Shown: one piece after another, positions 19,812-28,258 of the stretch
Numbering within the stretch: position 1 is the first letter of the stretch
Layout: each line of letters opens with the position of its first letter
Program-made: the position numbers and the translations under genes
From: an uncultured Myxococcales bacterium
GTDB taxonomy: Bacteria; Myxococcota_A; UBA9042; DTJE01
Assembly (NCBI GenBank): GCA_937975765.1
Contig: CALJUR010000046.1
Span: 1-41,147 of the forward strand
DNA length: 41,147 nucleotides
Reading direction: 5' to 3'
Notes under the pieces: model-generated
The model's input: the letters and a program-made list of their open reading frames with translations, nothing else
Told to the model about the DNA's origin: nothing
Databases searched by the model: none

Positions 19812-20278
19812 CGTGCCTCCACGGACTGCACCTGGGAATCGATCAGGGTGGCCAGTTCGGCGGCCGTGCGGTCGGACTGCGACAGGAAGGCGGCCTTCTG
19901 GGATTCCAGGGCGGCCAGTTCCTCGTCCACCCGGGCGCGGCAGCGCTCGCGTTCCTTCGCGACGATGGCCTCCCGCAGCGCGGCCCCGTCCTCGGTCAGC
20001 CGGCGGCGTTCCAGCACCGCCGCCCGCCGGGCCTCTGCCAGGCGGCGATCCGCGTCCTCGGCCAGGTCGCGGGAGCGCTGAAGGGCGTCCCGGGCGCGCT
20101 GGCGCAGCCCCGTGCCGGCCTCGTCGCGCCGGTGCAGACGCCGGATGTAGGGCTTGAAGAAGACCTGCGACAGCAGGGCATACAGGACCAGGAAGATCGC
20201 CATCTGGACGAAGTAGGTGGCATCCAGGTCGACCAGGGCCGCGGCCAGGGGAGTCGCGACTTCGACGATCGCATCCAT
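19808..20278 (-). CDS. atpF': F-type ATP synthase subunit b' (second b-type subunit)
   Basis: This 156-residue protein has one N-terminal membrane helix (DATYFVQMAIFLVLYALLSQ, VFFKPYI), then a highly charged coiled coil (RQRARDALQRSRDLAEDADR onward). Together with the next gene it would form a heterodimeric b-b' peripheral stalk. The start at 20278 follows GGAGG at a rather long spacing. The 26 extra upstream codons of the open frame include the promoter and are rejected. It is the first gene of the operon. No atpB, atpE or atpI precedes it, so the membrane ring genes must lie elsewhere. Confidence 0.87.
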   Translation of the reverse strand: MDAIVEVATPLAAALVDLDATYFVQMAIFLVLYALLSQVFFKPYIRRLHRRDEAGTGLRQRARDALQRSRDLAEDADRRLAEARRAAVLERRRLTEDGAALREAIVAKERERCRARVDEELAALESQKAAFLSQSDRTAAELATLIDSQVQSVEAR

Positions 20279-20310
20279 TGCCGTGATCCTCCGGACCCAC
20301 CCGGGGCACC

Positions 20311-20340
20311 CCAATACCATCGCGCGCGGAAGGGTGTCAA
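20311..20340 (-). promoter_or_regulatory. Candidate sigma-70 promoter for the atp operon
   Basis: On the minus strand, TTGACA (20335-20340) and TATTGG (20311-20316) are separated by 18 bp, giving a leader of about 25 nt before atpF'. Confidence 0.65.
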
Positions 20341-20386
20341 GAAGGTCGGGCGGCATTTTTCGCGTGCAGATCCCGCGGGAAACGGA

Positions 20387-21454
20387 TCAGGAGGGCTGGC
20401 CCGCCAGGTTCAGGACGCTCTGCCGGGCGGCGACCCTGCCGGCCAACTCCTTCAGGGCCGAGGCGGGACGCCCCTCCGGATCGGCGACGACGATCGGGAC
20501 GCCGAGGTCGCCGTTGGTGGACACGCGCGGGTCCAGCGGGATCTCGCCCAGGTAGGGGAGGTTCGCGGCCTGCGCCAGGGACTCCACGCGGCCCTCTCCG
20601 AACGGGTGGTGCAGGGTGCCGCACGCCGGGCACGTGAACGAGGCCATGTTCTCCACGACGCCCAGCACCGGCACCTTCGTGATCTCGAACATCTTCACCG
20701 CGCGTCGCACGTCCGCGAACGCCACGTCCTGGGGCGTCGTCACGACGATGGCCGAGGACACCGGGACCAGGCTGGCCAGCGAGATCTGCACGTCGCCGGT
20801 GCCGGGCGGCAGGTCCACGACCAGGTAGTCCAGGTCGCCCCAGTGGACCTCCTCGAGGAATTGCGTCATCGCCTTGTGCAGCATCGGGCCGCGCCACACC
20901 AGCGCGTCGCCAGCGCCCAGCAGCAGGCCCATCGAGAAGACCTTCACCCCGTGGGCCTCGATCGGTGCCATCAGGTCGCGCTCGCCGACCCGAACCGGCT
21001 CGACGCGCCCGTCCGTGCGGCCCACCAGGATCGGCACGCTGGGCCCGTAGACGTCCGCGTCCAGCAGGCCGACCGAGGCGCCGGACTGGGCCAGCGCCAC
21101 GGCCAGATTCACCGCCACGGTGGACTTGCCCACGCCGCCCTTGCCCGCCCCGACCGCGATGATGTTGCGCACCGAGGGCAGGCGCTCGCCCTTCTCCTTC
21201 GGCCGCGCGGCCACCTTCGAGCCGAGCTCGACGTGGACCGACCCGACCCCGGGCAGCGCGCCGACGGCGGCCTCCACGTCCCTGCGGATCACGTTCTTCA
21301 GCGGGCAGGCCGGCGTCGTCAGGGTGATTTCGACGCGCACGGCGTCGCCCGCCACCTCGACCTCCTTCAGCATGCCCAGGTTCACGATGTCGCGGCCCAG
21401 TTCCGGGTCCATGACCGTCCTGAGGGCCTCGATGACCTCGTCTCTCGTCGCCAT
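20387..21454 (-). CDS. mrp: Mrp/ApbC-family P-loop ATPase, iron-sulfur cluster carrier
   Basis: This 355-residue protein has an N-terminal DUF59/MIP18-like domain (residues 1-80, TPACPLKN with Cys50) and a Mrp/NBP35 ATPase domain. The deviant Walker A is GAGKGGVGKST at 102-112. DADVYGPSVP, DLPPGTGDVQISL and the cluster-binding pair FTCPACGTLHHPFG follow. Family proteins bind and transfer [4Fe-4S] clusters in the cytoplasm, which suits a region encoding complex I and a radical SAM enzyme. The start at 21454 gives the standard DUF59 N-terminus. A leader hairpin (21481-21488 with 21496-21503) lies upstream. It is 108 bp before the atp operon but probably separately transcribed. Confidence 0.93.
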   Translation of the reverse strand: MATRDEVIEALRTVMDPELGRDIVNLGMLKEVEVAGDAVRVEITLTTPACPLKNVIRRDVEAAVGALPGVGSVHVELGSKVAARPKEKGERLPSVRNIIAVGAGKGGVGKSTVAVNLAVALAQSGASVGLLDADVYGPSVPILVGRTDGRVEPVRVGERDLMAPIEAHGVKVFSMGLLLGAGDALVWRGPMLHKAMTQFLEEVHWGDLDYLVVDLPPGTGDVQISLASLVPVSSAIVVTTPQDVAFADVRRAVKMFEITKVPVLGVVENMASFTCPACGTLHHPFGEGRVESLAQAANLPYLGEIPLDPRVSTNGDLGVPIVVADPEGRPASALKELAGRVAARQSVLNLAGQPS

Positions 21455-21510
21455 CCTGCATCGCTCCCGTCTCGTGCCGCGCCCCGCATCATTCGTGCGG
21501 GGCTGGCGTC

Positions 21511-21539
21511 ATGCTGGGGCCGGAAGGACCGGCCGTCAA
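21511..21539 (-). promoter_or_regulatory. Possible promoter for mrp
   Basis: On the minus strand, TTGACG (21534-21539) and a weak CAGCAT (21511-21516) are separated by 17 bp. The -35 is good and the -10 poor. Confidence 0.35.
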
Positions 21540-21567
21540 CCCGGGGGAAGGGCGGGGAACGGCATTT

Positions 21568-23394
21568 TCACGCGGGGGCCGGGGAGGGGCTGCCGGACGG
21601 ATTGTCCAGCGCCGCCAGGAGGTTGTCCTGCCGTGCCAGCAGGGCGGTGACGTCCTGCCAGGGAACCGGGCGGCACAGTCCGAAACCCTGCGCCTGGTCG
21701 CAGTGCCCGGTCCGCGCGGCCGCCAGGTGCCGGCGGGTCTCGACGCCCTCCGCGACGACGCGCAGGTGCAGCGTGTGCGCCAGGCCGACGATCCCCTCCA
21801 TCAACGGGGCGTCGTCCTGGTGCAGCGACAGGCTGTCCACCAGGCTGCGATCGAGTTTCAGCGCGTCCATCGGCAGCGTCCTCAACTCGCCCAGCGACCC
21901 GTTCCAGGAGCACAGCCCGTCCAGCGACACCCGGACGCCGATCCGGCGCAGCACGCCCAGGGTGTCCCGGATGGCCTCGGGGTTCTGCCGGGCCGTGTTC
22001 TCCCGGATCTCCAGTTCCAGGCGTCCCGGGTCGATCCCCGTCTCGGACAGGATCCGCTCGATCTGCCCGTCCAGCCCGCGCCTCCGGACCTGCTGCGGCG
22101 ACAGGTTGATCGCCACGCCCAGCCCCGGGAAGCCGGCCCCGCCCCAGGCCCGGGCATCGGCGCAGACCCGCCGCATCACCCACTCCCCCAGCGCGATGAT
22201 CAGGCCGCAGTCCTCTGCGGCCCGCAGGAACTCGGCCGGCGGCACGATGCCGCGCTCGGGGTCGTGCCATCGCACCAGGGCCTCGACCCCGGTGACCTTC
22301 CCGTCCGCCAGCGCCACCTGGGGCTGGTAGTGGATGACGAACTCCTCGCGCTCCAGCGCCTTCTGCAGCCGGTTGCGGACGTGGATCGCCGCCTGCATTT
22401 TCTGGCGCATCCCGGTGTCGAACAGTTCCACGCGGCACCGTCCCCGCTTCTTCGCGTGGTACATCGCCAGGTCGGCGTTGTGCACCAGGTCCTCGGCCAC
22501 GGCGCCGTCGTTCGGGAACAGGGCCACCCCGATGCTGGCGGTCGTCGCGAACACCTGCCCCTGGACCTCGAACGGTTCCAGGAAACGGTCCGCGATGCGC
22601 TCGATGACCACCAGGGCGGCCTCCGGGCTGGCGACGTCGGGCAGCAGGATCAGGAACTCGTCCCCCCCGTGCCGGGCCACGGTGTCCCCTTCCCGGATGG
22701 CGCTGTTCAGCCGATCGGCCGCCTGCCGCAGCAACTGGTCGCCGGCGTTGTGCCCCAGGCTGTCGTTGACCGCCTTGAAATCGTCCAGATCCAGGTACGC
22801 GACCCCCAGGCTGGTGCCGGCCCGGCGGGCCTGCAGCAGGGCCATCGACAGGCGGTCGGCGAACAGCAGCCGGTTCGGCAGGCCGGTCAGGGGATCGTGG
22901 AAGGCATGGTGTCGCATCGACTCCTCGGACCGGATGCGCTCGGTCAGGTCGTGGACGACGACGCAAAGGAGATCCTGGCCGCCGCTGGAGAGCAGGTTGG
23001 CCGTGGCGCCCACGTGCACGATCGAGCCGTCCTCCCGGACCACGCGGGCGTCTCCCAGCGAGACCGAGTCGGACGCGTGCAACTCGGCCTCTGCCAGGGC
23101 GTACCGCTCGGGCAGCACGTCCAGCACGGACAGCAGGGGGTGGCCGACCAGGCGGGACACGGGCAGGCCCAGGATCCGCGCGGCCGCCCGGTTGGCCTGC
23201 ACGATGACCTGGCTCTTCCCGCCGGCCAGCAGGATCCCCTCGGAGGCCCGCTCGACGACGGTCCGGTACAGGTCCCGGGACTCCCTGCGGGCCCGGCGCT
23301 GCGCGATCAGCCGTCCCAGGAAGGCGAGCGGGATGGACAAGGGCACATGCGCCGGTGCGCGCAGGGAGGGACGTTTGCCGGAGCGAAGAAGCAT
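21568..23394 (-). CDS. PAS-GGDEF-EAL cyclic-di-GMP signalling protein (EAL probably inactive)
   Basis: This 608-residue cytoplasmic protein has a weak hydrophobic stretch near residues 18-30. A PAS domain spans about 43-155 and a GGDEF domain about 165-325. The latter has an intact active site (GGDEF, 243-247) and an intact inhibitory RxxD site five residues before it (REGD, 234-237), so it should be a feedback-inhibited diguanylate cyclase. The EAL domain spans about 345-595. Its EAL motif is present at 371-373, and ELEIREN, KLDRSLV and VVAEGVET are kept. However, the DDFG loop is replaced by DGLC (492-495), so phosphodiesterase activity is doubtful. The start at 23394 has GGAG upstream and a near-consensus promoter. 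Confidence 0.9.
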   Translation of the reverse strand: MLLRSGKRPSLRAPAHVPLSIPLAFLGRLIAQRRARRESRDLYRTVVERASEGILLAGGKSQVIVQANRAAARILGLPVSRLVGHPLLSVLDVLPERYALAEAELHASDSVSLGDARVVREDGSIVHVGATANLLSSGGQDLLCVVVHDLTERIRSEESMRHHAFHDPLTGLPNRLLFADRLSMALLQARRAGTSLGVAYLDLDDFKAVNDSLGHNAGDQLLRQAADRLNSAIREGDTVARHGGDEFLILLPDVASPEAALVVIERIADRFLEPFEVQGQVFATTASIGVALFPNDGAVAEDLVHNADLAMYHAKKRGRCRVELFDTGMRQKMQAAIHVRNRLQKALEREEFVIHYQPQVALADGKVTGVEALVRWHDPERGIVPPAEFLRAAEDCGLIIALGEWVMRRVCADARAWGGAGFPGLGVAINLSPQQVRRRGLDGQIERILSETGIDPGRLELEIRENTARQNPEAIRDTLGVLRRIGVRVSLDGLCSWNGSLGELRTLPMDALKLDRSLVDSLSLHQDDAPLMEGIVGLAHTLHLRVVAEGVETRRHLAAARTGHCDQAQGFGLCRPVPWQDVTALLARQDNLLAALDNPSGSPSPAPA

Positions 23395-23439
23395 CGGACG
23401 TTCTCCGTTCCCGCCAATCGCGAAACGCTGCTTGATCCC

Positions 23440-23468
23440 AGTATAGGTCCCGGGGGTCGCGGTTCCAA
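23440..23468 (-). promoter_or_regulatory. Candidate sigma-70 promoter for the GGDEF-EAL gene
   Basis: On the minus strand, TTGGAA (23463-23468) and TATACT (23440-23445) are separated by 17 bp. This is one of the best -10 boxes in the window. Confidence 0.65.
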
Positions 23469-23552
23469 GAGGTCCCGGGTCCGGGATCCCGCGGGGCGGC
23501 TCCGGGTGCGAGGGATTCGACTTCCGACCCGTCGCGTGGCAGGATTCGCGCC

Positions 23553-24698
23553 GTGGAGGCGTACCTCGACAACCTGGCCACCACCGCGGTGGACCCCCGG
23601 GTGCTGGTCGCGATGCAGCCCTGGACGGGCGTGCGGCCCTGCAACCCGCACGCGCAGTCGCACGCCTGGGGACGTGCCGCCGGCGACGCGGTGGACGCGG
23701 CGCGCGCGACCGTGGCGGGCCTGCTGGGCGCGCGGCCCGGCGAGATCGTCTTCGTGTCCTCGGCGACCGCCGGCAACAACCTGGCCCTGCTGGGCATCGC
23801 GGAGGCGCGCGCCCGGAAGGGCAACCACCTGCTGCTGACGTCCATCGAGCACCCGTCGGTCCGGGAGCCTGCGGAGGCGCTGGCCCGCCGGGGCTTCGAG
23901 GTCGAGTTCCTCCCGGTGGGGCGGGACGGCGTGCTGGACCCGGAGGAGGTCCGGGTCCGGCTGCGGCCGACGACGCTGCTGGTCTCGGTGATGGCCGTCA
24001 ACAACGAGGTCGGCACGATCCAGCCGGTGACGGAGGTCCGGGCCGTGCTGGGGGACAAGGGGGCGCTGCTGCACGTGGACGCCAGCCAGGCGTCGGGGAA
24101 GGTGCCGCTGCGGCCGCTGGCGGACGCCGCGGACCTGCTGACGCTGTCGGGCCACAAGGCCTACGGTCCGAAAGGCGGCGCCGCGCTGCTGGTCCGCGAC
24201 CGGCGCAGCATCCGTCCGCGCCCGATCCTGTTCGGGGGAGGGCAGGAGGACGGGCTGTGGCCGGGCACGCTGAACGTGTGGGCGGTGGTCGGCCTGGCCG
24301 AGGCCCTGCGGCTGTGCGAGGCCGAGCGCGAACCGGACGGGGCGCGGATCGCGGCGCTGGCCGCGGATCTCCAGGGGCACGTCCTGCGCTATTTCCCGGG
24401 GTCCCGGCAGAACGGGGACGCGGCGCGCACGGTGCCGCACTGCCTCAGCCTGACGTTCCAGGGAGTGGCGGGCGAGACCCTGGTGGCGCACCTGGCGCGG
24501 GAAGGGGTGGGGGCCGCGCTGGGCAGCGCCTGCGCCGCCGAGGCCGCCAGACCGTCCTACGTGCTGGCGGCGCTGGGCCTGGACCCTGCGGAGGCCCGAC
24601 GGACCCTGCGGTTCGGCCTGGGACGCTTCACGACCGCCGGGGAGATCGCGTACGTCGGCGAGGTGCTGGCGGGATTCGCGGCGAGGTTGCGGAGATAG
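23553..24698 (+). CDS. Cysteine desulfurase (NifS/IscS family)
   Basis: This 381-residue PLP enzyme takes sulfur from cysteine as a persulfide for Fe-S clusters or other thio-cofactors. The N-terminus AYLDNLATTAVDPRVLVAM is the family signature. SIEHPSVREP carries the stacking His, HVDASQASGK the PLP contacts, and LSGHKAYGPKG the PLP lysine (Lys202). The active-site loop GSACAAEAARPS carries Cys327 and is short-to-medium, NifS-like. The start is a GTG at 23553, required by the N-terminal signature and preceded by AGGA. No iscU or iscR is adjacent. Mrp, two genes away, is a plausible partner. NifS and IscS cannot be told apart with certainty. Confidence 0.92.
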   Translation: MEAYLDNLATTAVDPRVLVAMQPWTGVRPCNPHAQSHAWGRAAGDAVDAARATVAGLLGARPGEIVFVSSATAGNNLALLGIAEARARKGNHLLLTSIEHPSVREPAEALARRGFEVEFLPVGRDGVLDPEEVRVRLRPTTLLVSVMAVNNEVGTIQPVTEVRAVLGDKGALLHVDASQASGKVPLRPLADAADLLTLSGHKAYGPKGGAALLVRDRRSIRPRPILFGGGQEDGLWPGTLNVWAVVGLAEALRLCEAEREPDGARIAALAADLQGHVLRYFPGSRQNGDAARTVPHCLSLTFQGVAGETLVAHLAREGVGAALGSACAAEAARPSYVLAALGLDPAEARRTLRFGLGRFTTAGEIAYVGEVLAGFAARLRR

Positions 24699-24705
24699 GG
24701 GCGGG

Positions 24706-25437
24706 TCACACGCCCATGAACAGGCGCTTCGCGAACTTCTCGTCCAGCCCCGCCGCCAGGATCTTCGAGGCCGCCGCCTCGATGTCGTACTCGACGCGCA
24801 CGAAGGACAGCGACTGCTTGTCCGAGTCCCACACCGCGAAGCACGCCCGGGGGTCCCGGTCGCGCGGCTGGCCCACGCTGCCGACGTTGACGATGAACCG
24901 CGTGTCCTGCCGCGGCTTGACCTGCTTCGGCTCGACGGATCGCACCTTCTTCTCGTTGATCGCGAAGCCGACCGTCAGGTGGGCGTGCCCGATGAAGGAC
25001 ACCGCGCGCAGCCGGTCGAACACCTGCGCGTGGGTCTGGGCCTCGGACGCCTGCACCACGTAGAAGAATCCGGACGGCAGGATCGGCGCCGAGTGGAAGA
25101 ACGCGACGTCCTCCTCGACCTTGGTGAAGGGCAGGCCGTACAACCACCGGTAGGAGTTCTCGGACAGGTGCTCGCGCGTCCACTGCAGCGCGCGCCGGGC
25201 GCCCTCGTAGTAGTAGGCCTCGTCCATCGCGCCGGTGACGGCGGCATCGTGGTTGCCCAGCAGCGCGATGATGCCGCGGTCCATCAGCAGGCGGCAGCAC
25301 TCGTCCGGGCTGGCCCCGTAGCCGACCACGTCGCCCAGGCAGATCGTCCGGTCGACCTCCTCGCGGTCGACCCGCTGCAGCACGGCCTCCAGCGCTTCCT
25401 GGTTCGCATGGATGTCGGAAAGGATGGCGGTTCTCAT
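24706..25437 (-). CDS. Calcineurin-like metallophosphoesterase (YfcE/MJ0936-like)
   Basis: This 243-residue predicted cytoplasmic phosphodiesterase has a two-metal centre. The motifs run in order: SDIHANQEALEAVL (Asp-x-His), CLGDVVGYGASPDEC (GD), LLGNHDAAV (GNHD), FFHSAP, and GHAHLTVGF (GHxH). This is complete for the family, and the C-terminus carries NVGSVGQPRDRDPRACFAV. Substrates of the family include cyclic nucleotides and phosphodiesters; this one's is unknown. The ATG at 25437 is chosen because the protein then begins directly with MRTAILSDIHAN. The gene is convergent with the cysteine desulfurase (7-bp gap) and divergent from nuoE. Confidence 0.9.
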   Translation of the reverse strand: MRTAILSDIHANQEALEAVLQRVDREEVDRTICLGDVVGYGASPDECCRLLMDRGIIALLGNHDAAVTGAMDEAYYYEGARRALQWTREHLSENSYRWLYGLPFTKVEEDVAFFHSAPILPSGFFYVVQASEAQTHAQVFDRLRAVSFIGHAHLTVGFAINEKKVRSVEPKQVKPRQDTRFIVNVGSVGQPRDRDPRACFAVWDSDKQSLSFVRVEYDIEAAASKILAAGLDEKFAKRLFMGV

Positions 25438-25481
25438 GGGACGGAATGGTAGCACGGTTTCATCCCGGACCGCTTCGGCCC

Positions 25482-25510
25482 TTGACAGAAAGGGGGACGT
25501 CGGGTACCTA
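25482..25510 (+). promoter_or_regulatory. Candidate promoter for the nuo operon
   Basis: A consensus TTGACA (25482-25487) and TACCTA (25505-25510) are separated by 17 bp, about 70 bp upstream of nuoE. The -10 is weak. Confidence 0.5.
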
Positions 25511-25578
25511 CAGAACGACTTTCCCTACACTCCACGCGCTTGAAGGCGCTTGGGAATCGGCCGGAACGGGGGGTGTCC

Positions 25579-26097
25579 ATGTCCCTGGCATTCTCGCCGG
25601 ATGCGGAACGCGAACTGGAGCGGCTGGTGCACCGCTACCCGAACCGTCGCGCGGCCGTCATCCCGGCGCTGATCCTGGCGGACCGCGAGTTCGGCTACCT
25701 GTCGCGCGAGGCGATGGAATACGTCGCGAAGCGCCTGGAGGTCCCGCCGTCCTGGGTGATGGGATCCGCCACCTTCTACACGATGCTGCGAAAGCGCCCC
25801 ACCGGGAAGCACCACATCCAGGTGTGCGTGAACGTCGCCTGCTACCTGCGCGGCGCCGACCGGCTGGGGGACCACCTGAAGAAGCGGCTGGGCATCGGGT
25901 TCGGCGAGGTGACCACCGACGGCCTGTTCAGCCTGGAGGGCGTGCAGTGCCTGGCGGCGTGCGGGACGGCGCCGGTCCTGCGCGTCAACGACGAGTACCA
26001 CGAGGACATGACGATCGAGAAGGCGGATGCCCTGATCGAGTCGCTGCGGCGGGCACCGGAGGGCGCTCCCTCGCCGGGGCCGGGAGGTGGCCGGTGA
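25579..26097 (+). CDS. nuoE: NADH-quinone oxidoreductase subunit E (24 kDa [2Fe-2S] subunit)
   Basis: This 172-residue peripheral-arm subunit of complex I binds the N1a [2Fe-2S] cluster. The ligands are Cys83, Cys88, Cys124 and Cys128 (CVNVACYL and CLAACGTAP). The helical N-terminal thioredoxin-like domain has the typical AVIPALILADREFGYLS and GSATFYTML segments. The ATG at 25579 follows a G-run. A TTG 13 codons upstream lacks support. The tail after residue 160 is Pro/Gly-rich. Its TGA overlaps the nuoF GTG. Confidence 0.95.
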   Translation: MSLAFSPDAERELERLVHRYPNRRAAVIPALILADREFGYLSREAMEYVAKRLEVPPSWVMGSATFYTMLRKRPTGKHHIQVCVNVACYLRGADRLGDHLKKRLGIGFGEVTTDGLFSLEGVQCLAACGTAPVLRVNDEYHEDMTIEKADALIESLRRAPEGAPSPGPGGGR

Positions 26098-27383
26098 TCG
26101 CGATCCCCGACAACCCGACCCGCGGCCACCTCCTGCGATGCGGCCCGGGGGAGTCGATCCGGGACCTCAAGGCGCACCAGGCCCTGGGCGGCCTGAAGGC
26201 GCTGCGCCACGCGCTGACGATGCAGCCGGCGGCCGTCGTCGAGGAAGTGAGGAAGGCGACGATCCGCGGGCGCGGCGGCGCGGGCTTCCCGGCGGGCACC
26301 AAGTGGTCCTTCCTGCCGAAGGACAACCCGAAGCCGCGCTACCTGGTCATCAACGCCGACGAGGGCGAGCCCGGCACCTTCAAGGACCGCTACTTCCTGC
26401 GGCAGGACCCGTTCGCGCTGCTGGAGGGCATCGCCATCAGCGCGTTCGCGATTGGCGCGCACGCGGCCTACGTCTACGTCCGCGGCGAGTTCGTGCAGGA
26501 GATCCGGATCCTGGAGGACGCGATCGACCGGATGCGCAAGGAAGGCGTGCTGGGCCGGTCGGTGCTGGAATCGGGGTTCCACCTGGACATCCACGTGCAC
26601 CCCGGCGCGGGTGCGTACATCTGCGGCGAGGAGTCGGCCCTGCTGGAGTCCATCGAGGGCAAGCCCGGCCGCCCCCGCAACCGGCCGCCGTTCCCCGCGG
26701 TGGCCGGCCTGTGGGGCTGCCCGACCATCATCAACAACGTCGAGACGATGGCCTGCGTGCGGCTGGTCCTGCTGCACGGCGCGGACGCGTTCCTGGCGAT
26801 GGGCCAGCCGAAGGACGGCGGGCCGAAGATCTACGGCCTGTCCGGCCACGTGAAGCGCCCGGGCCTGTACGAGGCCCCGCTGGGACTGACGCTGCGCCAG
26901 TTGATCTACGACCTGGGCGGCGGCACGCTCGACGACCGGCCCATCAAGGGCATCATCCCCGGCGGCTCGTCCACCCCCGTGCTGGGGCCCGACGCGCTGG
27001 ACGTCGCGATGGACTTCGACAGCATCAAGGCGGCCGGCAGCATGCTGGGCACCGCCGCGGCGACCGTCTTCACCGAGGGGACGTGCCCGGTCGCGGTCCT
27101 CCTGCGGATCTCGCGCTTCTACGCGCACGAGTCGTGCGGACAGTGCACTCCCTGCCGCGAGGGGACGGGCTGGCTGGAACGGGTGGTCGAGTCCATCGAG
27201 CACGGCACGGGGCGCCCCGGCGACTGCGACCTGCTGCTGTCGGCGGCCGGGCAGATCCTGGGCAACACGATCTGCGCGCTGGGGGACGCGGCCGCGCTGC
27301 CGGTGATCTCGTTCGTGAACCGGTACCGGGACGATTTCGAGGCGCACATCACCGGGAAGCGCTGCCCGTACGGGGCGGCGTAG
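26094..27383 (+). CDS. nuoF: NADH-quinone oxidoreductase subunit F (51 kDa, NADH/FMN-binding)
   Basis: This 429-residue subunit oxidises NADH via FMN. The FMN/NADH-binding motifs are GRGGAGFPAGTKW, NADEGEPGTFKDR and GAGAYICGEESALLESIEG. The N3 [4Fe-4S] ligands are Cys348, Cys351, Cys354 (SCGQCTPCREGT) and Cys394 (NTICALGD). The start is the GTG at 26094, which overlaps the nuoE stop (GTGA) and has GGGAGGTGGCC upstream. The usual next gene, nuoG, is missing; nuoJ follows after 30 bp. Confidence 0.96.
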   Translation: MIAIPDNPTRGHLLRCGPGESIRDLKAHQALGGLKALRHALTMQPAAVVEEVRKATIRGRGGAGFPAGTKWSFLPKDNPKPRYLVINADEGEPGTFKDRYFLRQDPFALLEGIAISAFAIGAHAAYVYVRGEFVQEIRILEDAIDRMRKEGVLGRSVLESGFHLDIHVHPGAGAYICGEESALLESIEGKPGRPRNRPPFPAVAGLWGCPTIINNVETMACVRLVLLHGADAFLAMGQPKDGGPKIYGLSGHVKRPGLYEAPLGLTLRQLIYDLGGGTLDDRPIKGIIPGGSSTPVLGPDALDVAMDFDSIKAAGSMLGTAAATVFTEGTCPVAVLLRISRFYAHESCGQCTPCREGTGWLERVVESIEHGTGRPGDCDLLLSAAGQILGNTICALGDAAALPVISFVNRYRDDFEAHITGKRCPYGAA

Positions 27384-27413
27384 GCGGGTGTCGCCGGTTT
27401 GGCCGGAGGTCCC

Positions 27414-27950
27414 ATGACCGCACAGATGGTGGTGTTCTGGATCCTGGCGGTCACGTCCGTCGCGGGCGCGCTGGCGGTGGTCCTGCCGCCGTTCGGGCGC
27501 AACCCGCTGCACGCCGCCGTGGCGCTGCTGATCACGTTCACCAGCCTGGCCGGGCTGATGGTGCTGCTGTCGGCCCACCTGGTCGCGGCGCTGCAGGTGC
27601 TGGTCTATGCCGGCGCCGTGATGGTGCTGTTCACCTTCGTCGTGATGCTGCTGAACCTGCGCCGCCAGGACCTGACGGGATACCGGATCACCGCGTGGAA
27701 GGCGGTCGGCGTGGCCGCGATGATCGCGCTGTCGGTCAAGATGGGCATCGCGCTGACGGCCGGGCTGTCCGCCTTTGACGACCCGGCCACCGCGGCGCAG
27801 GTGGCGAACGACTTCGGCGGCGTGAAGGCGGTGGGAAGGGACCTGCTGACGACCTACCTGGTGCCGTTCGAGGCGACCTCGTTGCTGCTGCTGGTCGCCA
27901 TCGTGGGGGCGGTGATCGTGGCCCGCCGCCGGGACGGAGGTGCCGCATGA
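27414..27950 (+). CDS. nuoJ: NADH-quinone oxidoreductase subunit J
   Basis: This 178-residue membrane-arm subunit has five predicted helices (VVFWILAVTSVAGALAVVLP; NPLHAAVALLITFTSLAGLM; VAALQVLVYAGAVMVLFTFV; KAVGVAAMIALSVKMGIALT; SLLLLVAIVGAVIVARRR). The VYAGAVMVLFTFVVMLL stretch is the conserved third helix, which undergoes the pi-bulge change in known structures. The ATG at 27414 follows GGAGGTCCC. It overlaps nuoK by 4 bp. Confidence 0.94.
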   Translation: MTAQMVVFWILAVTSVAGALAVVLPPFGRNPLHAAVALLITFTSLAGLMVLLSAHLVAALQVLVYAGAVMVLFTFVVMLLNLRRQDLTGYRITAWKAVGVAAMIALSVKMGIALTAGLSAFDDPATAAQVANDFGGVKAVGRDLLTTYLVPFEATSLLLLVAIVGAVIVARRRDGGAA

Positions 27951-28255
27951 TGGACGTCCCCGTCTCCTGGTACGTGATCCTGGCGCTGATCCTGTTCGGG
28001 ATCGGGACCGTCGGCGTGCTGACCCGGCGCAACCTGCTGGTCGTGCTGATGTCGCTGGAGATCATGCTGAACGGCGTGAACCTGGCGCTGCTGGCCTTCG
28101 CGCGGCACCACGGCGACGCGCAGGGGCAGGCGGCGGTGTTCATCGTGATGGCGGTGGCGGCGGCCGAGGTGGCCGTGGGCCTGGCGCTGGCGATCGCGCT
28201 GTTCCGCCACGACGGATCGGTGGACCTGGACCGCGCCACGCGGATGAAGGGGTAG
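27947..28255 (+). CDS. nuoK: NADH-quinone oxidoreductase subunit K
   Basis: This 102-residue subunit has three membrane helices. The conserved membrane glutamates lie in SLEIMLNGVNLAL and AVAAAEVAVGLAL and belong to the central proton-conducting axis. The ATGATG start overlaps the nuoJ stop. nuoL starts 3 bp after its stop. Confidence 0.95.
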   Translation: MMDVPVSWYVILALILFGIGTVGVLTRRNLLVVLMSLEIMLNGVNLALLAFARHHGDAQGQAAVFIVMAVAAAEVAVGLALAIALFRHDGSVDLDRATRMKG

Positions 28256-28258
28256 CCC

